Below are positions 56,155 through 64,000 of a stretch of 64,000 nt of DNA, piece after piece; the stretch's first letter is position 1; each line of letters begins with the position of its first letter. The notes under the pieces were generated by a model, which searched no databases, was not told where the DNA came from, and saw nothing but the letters and a program-made list of their open reading frames with translations. This DNA comes from Edaphochlamys debaryana (taxonomy: Eukaryota; Chlorophyta; Chlorophyceae; Chlamydomonadales), in NCBI GenBank assembly GCA_016858145.1, contig JAEHOE010000052.1, positions 186,001 through 250,000 on the forward strand. The letters are read 5' to 3'. Position numbers and translations under genes: made by a program.

Positions 56155-58302
56155 CCAATAGGTGGCACTAGATAGAGTACGTGAGCAGGCAGATTGGCTT
56201 GCCCTAGGCTTGCCGCCATCCTCGGTCTGACATAGGTGGTCCTGAACCGCCCTGCGCGCCTTGCACCCAAATGCTGTTGTCGAGGCGTGGGAGCGCAGCG
56301 GAGTGTGTCTCTCAGACATATATCCAAGCGGACACTTTCGCGCAGGCGTGTCAGTCGGCACGAGTCGGCATGTGTTTCGGGCCCGTAGCCAACCTCCACC
56401 CCCTGGCCCCCGAAGCTGAACGGGGAGTGAGCGCAGGATGCCGTACCACGCAATCTCTAAGCTCCCAACCAACAATAAGAGGGGGGCAAGCCCGGACTGC
56501 TGCGCAGCTTAGTGGTTGGGATGACCTTGCTAGTGCTTGGTTGTACATGTTCCCCATTGCAAGCAACTCCAGTACGCATTGCACCTCAGTGCGCACCTGC
56601 AGCGAGTGCCACAGATCTGTTCAGTTAAAACCTGGACTCTCAATCAGCAGGAAGGTTCAGGCCAAGGGACGAGGCACGGATACCCCTCCTCCGCTTCCAC
56701 GCCCCTTCTCCTCCACCCAGCCAACCGTCCGACCTTCGACTTTCACCAGCACACTGTGCACATGGCATGTCCACCCTTCACAGCATCCGCGCATGCGCGC
56801 GTCTACAAGCTAAACCGCATCTCGAGCTAGCTTGAGACCACACCCGTACGCTGCTGCCTATGAACCCTTGCTTGCTTTACCCAGCCATCCGCTAACCTTC
56901 CGGTTCCCCTCGCCCCTCACCCCCTTAACCCGCCCACTCCTCCATCCCAGCCATATATATCATCGCCCTACTTGATTCCAGACGTGCACTGGCGCTACCG
57001 CGGCTAGCTCAGGCGCTCACGTTTGATTGACTCTGCTGCCCCTGGCGGCCTGCCCCGGCAACGTGTTCAACCAGCTATTCCTGCAGGAAAGTCCCTAAAC
57101 TATATGTAAGACCCCTAACTCAGTAGGAGGCCTCAGCCCCTCCCCACTACACAGGTAAGTCTCGAGCCACCGCCGCATCCCCCGGGCTCCTGCCGAAGTC
57201 CGCTTCCACCCTGCTCCCCCGTCCCTGCGATAAACGTGAGCCCTCCGGCTATAATGCCGGGGTCTGCCGTACACTCGAGAACAGCCACACATCAAGGCCG
57301 GAACCCATTCGCTCCCATGCACCAGCGGGGTGAGAAGAGTGTGCAACACTGTTCAGGTCCGAAGTCAAGGTTCACCCCTCGCCCCACGTTAGAATGACTC
57401 AATCCCCTACGCATAGGCCAGCAGAGGCCTCTGGGTACTGGTCCTTCTCCTGCGCTACCTACCCAGTGATCAAGCTATGATGACTAAGATCTGAACCGGC
57501 TCTGCTGGGCAACCGTCCAATGCCTCTACCTTGCACGCCGGGGTGGCTTAGCCTATGACCCCTGGACTCTACGGCTAGGCTGCCGGGCTCCAGCCCAATA
57601 CCCCCAGCCCAATACGAGTTCGTTGATAGTATAATAGCTTGGAACTCCGATCCACCGCTCGTAACATCCTGGCTGGCTAAATCCAAACTGGCTACTGCCT
57701 CAGCTGAACGTATTCTGAGTGCTACTCCACTGCCTCGCTCCCTCCTGTCCTAAGTATGTCATGGCCACAAAACCCGCCGAGGCTACCCTATTTCACCCTG
57801 CCTTGGTGACCCCAGCCCCGAGTCTCCTCTCTCCGCACTCTTCCTTCACATACAACTGGGTCAAGCAAGATAGTACGTGCATAGAGTGACCGCAGCCCAG
57901 AAGCGCACAGGCGCTGCCGCCCACCAATTGCACGCAAGCCGTCAGCACTCCGCAGAACACGTCATGACGTGTTCCCTCGACGACATGCGCGTATCGCTAG
58001 TCTAGCCTGCAGCTTGGCTGGATGGCCTCGGCGGCTGCAAATTTACGAATCTACGAGTCTGCTCTACCCACCCAGCCCTAGTACCGCCACAGCACATGCC
58101 TGTCTAGGCAAACGATTAGTCACGAGCTATCAGTTGATACCGGAGGGGTTACACACAACGCTTTATCGGTTCATCGGTTGCCCCCCTCAGTTCCACGCAT
58201 CTCAGCACCCGAATCTGCCGCCTTTAAGGGCTTCGAGCTCGCGGCGGGTAATCCCCACGGCCGTCGGGTCCGGGCTGCAGAGGCTCGACCCACCACCCCG
58301 CG
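56155..58302. other. Repeat-bearing region without a supportable gene
   Basis: Lower GC than the genes, with only short ORFs. 57100-57700 has no volvocine-like coding composition. TTACA at 58149-58153 (minus-strand TGTAA) is a good poly(A) candidate for the MYB-like gene, about 150 nt beyond its stop. Confidence 0.4.
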
Positions 58303-60760
58303 CTAGCAGCCGCCAACACGCACGTGCCCGCTCGGCTCACCGGAGGCGGGACCCCAACCCTGCGCCATCTGCAGCCTCGGCTCAGCCCCCGCTGACACCG
58401 CTGCGGACGCCGACAGAGGCCCGCGCTCCGCATCGTCCGCACTCGGCAGGCGCCACGGCTGCGGGGCATACCCAGGGCTCGTGCTGAACGGCCTCTGCTG
58501 TGCCGAGAGGGATCCGTCGGGGCCCCAGGCCGGGACCCGCTGCGTCTGCCCCGCAAGCCCCGGCGGCGCGTTGAGCTGGTCCCAGTCGGGTGGCGGCCCG
58601 AGAGTGCGCACGCCGGAGAGTGCTGCTGGGGGGATCACGGGCTCGTAGGAGGCGTTCCAAAGAGCTGCATCAGCGTCCACCTCAAACCGGCACGCGCCCA
58701 CGGCGACTGTGCCTGCGGCCGCTCGACTGGCGGCGAGGGTAGAGGCCCAGCGCTGGAGCCCCATGCTGCCGGCTGTCAGGCCGCTTACGCTGGCGCTGCG
58801 CGGCGGAGGCGCCCGCGGGCGCAGCTCCGGAGCGCTGGTGGGCCTCTCAAGGACGCACTGGCCTCCGTAGCCGCCAGGGCCACTGAGGGCGGGGCGAGCT
58901 ACTGCAAGTGGCGGAGCTGGCGGTACTGGCGATGAGCAAAAGCGGGGCGACTCCTGACATGGGCCTTCAAGAAGCCAGCTGGGCTGCAGCTGCGTCCGCG
59001 GCCATTGCTGCTGTTGCGGCTCTGGCTGCTCCTGCCACGGCCGTTGTGGCTGCTGCTGCTGCTGCTGTTGCCATTGCGGCTGCTCTGCCCACGGCTGCTG
59101 CTGCGGTGGCGGCGAATGGCCTGCACAGAAGCGCACTTGATGGTGCTGCTGCGGGGTGTCCAAGAAAGGCCTGGAGAAGGGCTGTCCCTGCTGCGCCCAG
59201 CCAGCAGCAGCGGGCGCGGACGTTGGAGGCGGTGGCGGAGGCGGAGGCAAATATTGGTATGGTGTATATGGTGTAAGCAGCGTGTTGGCGCCGGGCGCCA
59301 TTGGTGAAGAGGCGGCACTGTCGTCTGGACCGCCTCGGCTGCCATGCACCCAGCCAACGGCGCGTGGGAGGAGTGCCAGCTGCGCAGGCAAGGGCCAGCA
59401 CATCGGCAGTCCTTGATGACCCGAGGTGACCGCCGCGAGGCGATGGGAGAGGCCGCCGCCGCTGCTGCCTGCGGCAGCAACGTCGACACTGCCACTGCTG
59501 CTGCTGACCGCGGCGGCGCCCCTCGCGTTGGCACCTGAGCTGCTGCTCCGACCAGCAGTTCCGCTCTGCCCAGCTCCGTGGCCCTCTGCTGAGCCACCCT
59601 CCTCCTCGCTGCCGCCCGGCTGGAAGAGTGCAGACAGGGGCTCCGCCGTGTCCCTGGCTCCGGACTCGTCCCAGGCTTCGCCAACTCTGCCCTCCGCCCA
59701 AGCACCCTCCCCGTTGCCTAGGTCCGCCGGCTCTACGGAAGCCGGCTGCGGGGCCGGTGGCTGCCAGGTGCCCCCAGGCTGCTGCTGTGAGCCACCGGCC
59801 ATTGCTGCCGCCTCTGGTGCTTGGCCCGCTGATGGCTGCCCTGCGCCCGCCACCGCTGCGTCCCGCTCGTCTTCGTTGCCGCTGCCGTCCCCGGCGTGCT
59901 CCTGTGGAGTTGTCCTGCGGGCGGCCGCGTGCTGCTTCTTGAGCTCTTCGTAAGCCTGGACACGTGCGGCGGCGCTGTCTGGGCCATCCGGGTGCAGGGC
60001 CAGGATGCGCAGGTAGGCGCTGAGGACGCTGGGACGCCGGGTGGTTTTGGCGCGGAGCTTGCCGTACCAGAAGCTTTTTGCTTGGAGCGCTGGGCGGGGG
60101 GAAAGGGACGCGGGGGATGGACGGTGGAGCGGGTATCAGCTGGTGAGTGCCGTTCGATGTCCCGCGATGCGGTTCAGCGACCAAGCGCTGTGCGGGGTCA
60201 CTGGATGGTGCGTGAGCTCGGATGCACGAAGCGCCAGCGCCGGTATGCATGTAGGTGTGGAGCGAGCGACGCACGCTGAAAGTGCACCATGGTTTTTCCC
60301 GCTCACCTGTGCGACCAGGGAGTTTGTCAGCGACCTCCGTCCACCTGTTGCGAGGAAGCGCCGAGGGGCACGTGCGCGAACATGGTTGGCATTGGTCACA
60401 CGCACAAGAATCGCAACCTCGCATGGCCGTCGCGCATGCGCAGCGGCGCGCACCAGCTGACATTGCTCTCTGCAGTGGTAATGGCCGAGCACCCGCTTGC
60501 CGCCTCTGCGTGCGTGCCTATCGATTGCGCCCGCGGGCGGCCGCCCGCCCCCCCGCCCTGAAGCAAGCACCAACACACTTGGGCCCATAGCGCACAAACG
60601 CGCGAAGCAGCCTTCGCTCCTCGTCTATGCTCCAAGGCACACCGGTGGACCTGCACGAGCGAACACAACATCGGTTCGGCGTCAAGTCCAGTTCTGGACG
60701 TAACTCATCAGCAAGACAAGCCCACAATGCTCACCGACGAGGCCAGTGGACATCAGCCAT
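58303..60760 (-). CDS. Single-repeat MYB/SANT protein with long Q/P/S-rich tail
   Basis: Four exons in phase (640 residues): 60735..60760, 60579..60650, 60307..60344 and 58303..60089. Start: M-A-D-V-H-W. Joining the exons rebuilds one MYB/SANT domain at residues about 13-65: PWSIDEERRLLRAFVRYGPK, WTEVADKLPGRT, AKSFWYGKLRAK, with the three spaced aromatic residues expected (W, W, F/W). Introns fall at the same spacing as in other small MYB genes. The remaining 550 residues are low complexity: Ser/Gly/Ala, a polyproline run, and a Gln-rich stretch with QQQQQQQ. Probable nuclear DNA-binding regulator; target unknown. A strong GTGAGC donor-like site lies about 40 nt before the stop, so a further 3' exon is possible. 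Confidence 0.82.
59035..59100. repeat. CTG/CAG-rich tract coding poly-Gln in the MYB-like protein
   Basis: CTGCTGCTGCTGCTGCTGTTG on the plus strand corresponds to a run of Gln codons on the coding strand. Confidence 0.85.
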
Positions 60761-61592
60761 GGGCGCCTGGGCGTGGGCGTCTGGAGCCAGCTGCGAACGA
60801 GGCCGGGCAGTGAGGAGTATGTGTGGGGTCACGCTCAAGGGCTTTATAGCTCCTGCTATCCACCTCTATCGCTGCTTCACGCTCGTGCTGCGCGAATACG
60901 CAGCGCGTCACGGCAGAAGCTTCTGCCCTTAAGGTACTGCGCGCGATCGCACCAGGTCGGTCGCCGAGCACGGGCGAGGTCGGTGTGGCGAGGTGTGGCG
61001 AGGTGCGGCAGGCAAAGTATACGGTTGTCTATGTTTGCTACTTACCTACCGCCGCGCGTGGGGCGCTCGGGGGCGCCACCGAGGCCCGCCGGACGAGTTA
61101 GACGAGCACCTCGCTCCGCTGCTGGTTTTGAGGAGGATGGCTGGCACGCAGGAAGCAGCTGCCAGTGCAGTTCTCTACCGTTCAATACTGCTGCTGCTGC
61201 GGAGTCGCCGAGCCAAAGTACGTCAGTGTACCGCCGCGGAATTTTTCCTCGGTTTCGAGGGTAAGGGCACTGTATATGTATATGTTATGTTTCCTGCTGC
61301 GCAACTCAAGCTAAAGTGAGCTTGGGGCGCATCGACCCCTACGCGCCCGCTATGCGCCGTTCGCTGCCTCACTGCACAGGCCGCACAGCAGGCGATAAGA
61401 CAAGCGAGCGCAAGAGCGAAGATGACAGTTGATGGCTGGAACCAGAGGCAATGCTGTTGTTCAGAGGTTGTTCGATCTAGTGCTTTGCCCCCTCATCGTT
61501 TTCTTTCTCCGCTCCGCGATGGTTCAAAAGGCGATCAGCTAGGGCGCTGGGTCGGGTCTAGTGACACCACCACGGTCGTCTGGGATCTGGAG

Positions 61593-61735
61593 CGGGGCTC
61601 GGGGCTCGGCGGGGCTCGGGGCTCGGGGCTCGGGGCTCGGGGCTCGGGGCTCGGGGCTCGGGGCTCGGGGCTCGGGGCTCGGGGCTCGGGGCTCGGGGCT
61701 CGGGGCTCGGGGCTCGGGGCTCGGGGCTCGGGGCT
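61593..61735. repeat. GGGGCTC heptamer minisatellite, about 20 units
   Basis: Near-perfect GGGGCTC units in direct tandem. Because 7 is not a multiple of 3, all frames cycle through the same 21-bp peptide period (GSGLGAR), which makes false ORFs on both strands. Confidence 0.95.
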
Positions 61736-62588
61736 CGACCCACCTCACGGGCTTGCCCCCTATAAGCCAAAAGCCCGTGCACTACGCCCCGTTGTCTATG
61801 ATAACCCCTGCAAGCCAAAACGCAAGTCCCTGTCATGACTTGCTCTGACCTTTCTCTCAGGTCCCACCAGGTTCAGGTCCCCCCAGGTCCCACCCTCCCT
61901 GCCCGCACCCCCTCTCTCCACCGCTCGCAGCGATGGGTCGTCTCTGCCGTACGGACCTCAACGCGTGGTCTTCGCTGACTTCCGCCCCACTCGCTGCCCT
62001 CTTTAGGGTCTTCCGTGCAGTCTCCGGCGGCTCCTGGGCTTGCTGTTGGCTCCTCTGCCGTCGCCCTGGCTTGGCGCATGTTCGATGGCTGACTCCTTCT
62101 CCTTCGCGTCTGCCAGGGCGCTTCTCGCTTAACGTACAGTCCTCGGTGGTTACAATGAGGGACCCCTGAGGGGGTCTAAGCGCAGAACGCTCCGACCGGC
62201 TGGTCGACCACACGGGCTTGCCGCCTGCAAGCCTGTTTTGCCCCCTAACAGCAGCTCACAAGGGCGGTGAGCCACGGCTAACACCAACGAAGCCTCAGCT
62301 AGGGAGCCGCCAAGGGGAGTGTCCCCGCCCGTCCGTGGGCCACCGACCAACGTACAGGTCTGTATGGTGATGCTGGGCGGGGCTGGGACTCTAGCGAGCC
62401 GCCGGAGACGCTGCGCGCCCGACCCGCCCGCCCAAGTAACATGCTCCAGGTAACTTGTGTGTGGGACCGCTTCGGACGGCTTCGGACAACTTTGCAGTGC
62501 TCTGGCGAAAGCCCTGGTCGCATGGTCACCGCGTCACTGCGGGTTGCACCTGGCCAGTCCCCGATTGTTCGGAAAGGAACCTGGGTCT

Positions 62589-62618
62589 GCACTTTGCTGG
62601 CCTGCTTTTCGCGTACCC
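62589..62618. repeat. Short repeat shared with the MITE interior
   Basis: GCACTTTGCTGGCCTGCTTTTC here matches GCACTTTGCTGGCCTTGCTTTTC at 55837, with one indel, followed by CGCGTRCCC in both. Confidence 0.7.
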
Positions 62619-64000
62619 CGTCTTGCAGTTCCCCTTCCCCCTAATGGCGTAATTGGAAGGGTTCCCATGGGCTGTGCTTCCTGTGTGGACGCGGTCGGAG
62701 TTCGACGGAGCTCCACTGAGCGGTTGCCAGCGGCTGGCCGCGTCCTGTGGCGCCCGACCTCCCTCGCCTCTTCTACCTTGAGGTCGCCTAACACGTCCGC
62801 GCGGACCGCAGGTTTGCAACACGGGTTAGATTTCGGGTTCGGTTCTGTTGCCCCCTCCCCGTTGCCCTCGCAGACACCTCGGCTCTCCAATAACCGTGTA
62901 CTTCCCTAGCGTAGCGGGGAAGGTAGGTTCTTGCGGTCTATCGGGGAGCGTGGAAGCGGCGGCGGGGGCACCCCGGGGCGCGGCCGTGCACGCACCTGGG
63001 TATGTGCTGCACCATGCCGGCCCTGTACGGCGGATTGCCGGGGCTATGGCTCTCGCCTACTCACAGCTCCGACTAACTGTGTCGTCGTGTTGACAGTCGC
63101 ATGGAGTCTAGAGCCCTCTGTCGGGCCGCACAATGGCCTCCGTGTAGGACATACTCTTCGCAATCGCTCAAGAAAAATGTTCCTCTCACGCGTTCGACGA
63201 ATGATAAGATTGACTTCTACACGTGATTTAGTAGTAGTTAACGTTGCGGTGCAAGCCGCACATAGTTGGGGTCACCCGATTTGCGCGCCATTCACATAGC
63301 GCGCCTCGATGGCGAGGGCGCCCACAAGGCGCGGTGCTGTGCCGAACAACAGTCTGGAGCTTGGATGGGGCGCGCTGCGGAACGGCGGCGAATCGCTGGA
63401 GTCTGCGATCGATCACCGCGGTGTTCACTGCGGACTTGTTCTGACGTCGCACCAGTAAGCGGCATAATCGGTGCCCTACCTCTGCATGATATAGTAGTCG
63501 CTACAAGCGCTTTGGCTACCTGGCTTCGGGGGGACTTGCCGGCAACCCCCTCCCACAGTCCCAGCCACATCGGCGCCCCCCGCCGTGACGGCTATCCCAC
63601 GTGCATTGCGTTCTTGAACCATTATCCACAAAGCGTTCTTGCACCCATTCATCAAACAGCGTATGACGCCTTGCGCACGACTTAGCGCTTACATGCGGTT
63701 GACACGGCCTGCACGGCGGGATGCTCACAACTCAAAAGCAGTCGCCTCCTACGGCTTGCCCCGTGCCCACACGGGCATGTGCAATCACACACATTCCGCA
63801 TTCGTGCACACCGTTTCATGCGGACATCGCATCCAACCGCCCACACTCTCTTGGGCTCAGTTATGTTACCGAATCCCTCATCACCATACGCACGCACTGC
63901 GCGGCACCCACCCTCCACGATTACTCACCCACCCATGACACCACCCGTATTGAGGAGCCCTAGCGGTGCTTTCAAGGACTGTCATCACTTCGGCCACTAG

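Larger units (their letters stand above)
60761..64000. other. Terminal region with repeats, no supportable gene
   Basis: It contains the MYB-like gene's upstream region, the GGGGCTC minisatellite (61593-61735), a piece shared with the MITE interior (62589-62618), and ACGGGCTTGCC-type short repeats at about 61748 and 62213. ORFs are short and of non-coding composition. Confidence 0.4.

Noticed and set aside
57459..57686. 75-codon minus-strand ORF and possible tRNA-like block near 57540-57620
   Set aside because: No A/B-box pair or cloverleaf could be drawn with confidence, and the ORF has no recognisable domain.
58967..60463. Minus-strand ORF of 498 codons overlapping the MYB-like gene
   Set aside because: Another frame of the low-complexity exon; it destroys the MYB domain and has no motifs of its own.
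61422..61848. ORFs on both strands over the GGGGCTC repeat
   Set aside because: Product of a heptamer repeat that stays open in any frame.

Overview
This is nuclear DNA of a eukaryote, most likely a chlamydomonadalean (volvocine) green alga. It is very GC-rich. Coding exons are short and separated by many 60-600 bp introns with mostly GT-AG borders. Trinucleotide and G/C-run repeats are abundant, TGTAA-type polyadenylation signals are present, and the gene content is typical of that group: an exostosin-like protein, an OPR-like organelle factor, and a local family of F-box-like/LRR proteins. All gene models below were built by hand from reading frames, splice sites and codon phase. No database or transcript was consulted.

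Layout, left to right: (1) the 3' part of an exostosin-family glycosyltransferase gene (+, 1-2232). (2) Three related F-box-like/LRR genes on the minus strand (3349-6297, 7028-9315 broken, 10053-12375), with remnants of neighbouring gene ends between them. (3) An alpha/beta-hydrolase gene (-, 13207-17489). (4) A fourth, diverged and nearly intronless LRR paralogue with one in-frame TGA (-, 19218-21520). (5) A 16-exon, about 1743-residue OPR-like helical-repeat protein with a probable organelle transit peptide (-, 22123-31010). (6) A 13-exon class-3 lipase with a membrane/coiled-coil C-terminus (+, 32378-37791). (7) An unrecognised, probably plastid, single-pass membrane protein (-, 39329 to about 43935). 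(8) A head-to-head pair separated by 303 bp: the Fe-S assembly factor CIAO2B/AE7 (-, 46830-47989) and a CHIP-type TPR/U-box ubiquitin ligase (+, 48293-52026). (9) An intronless zinc-finger/SET-domain ORF (+, 53378-54451). (10) A 620-bp hAT-like MITE (55527-56146). (11) A single-repeat MYB/SANT protein with a long Q/P/S-rich tail (-, 58303-60760). (12) A repeat-bearing tail with no gene that I can support.

The most unusual signal is not a gene. At least 14 exon edges in five unrelated genes (exostosin, hydrolase, OPR-like, membrane protein, CHIP) are repeated one to three times inside the adjacent intron. Each copy carries the splice junction plus roughly 10-45 nt of exon, at spacings of about 56-250 bp. 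In the hydrolase gene the copies could act as in-frame cassette exons. One of these duplicated units is similar in sequence to a unit in the unrelated membrane-protein gene, and two introns of that gene share another block. This looks like an ongoing, junction-centred duplication process, possibly introner-like, and is the first thing to test.
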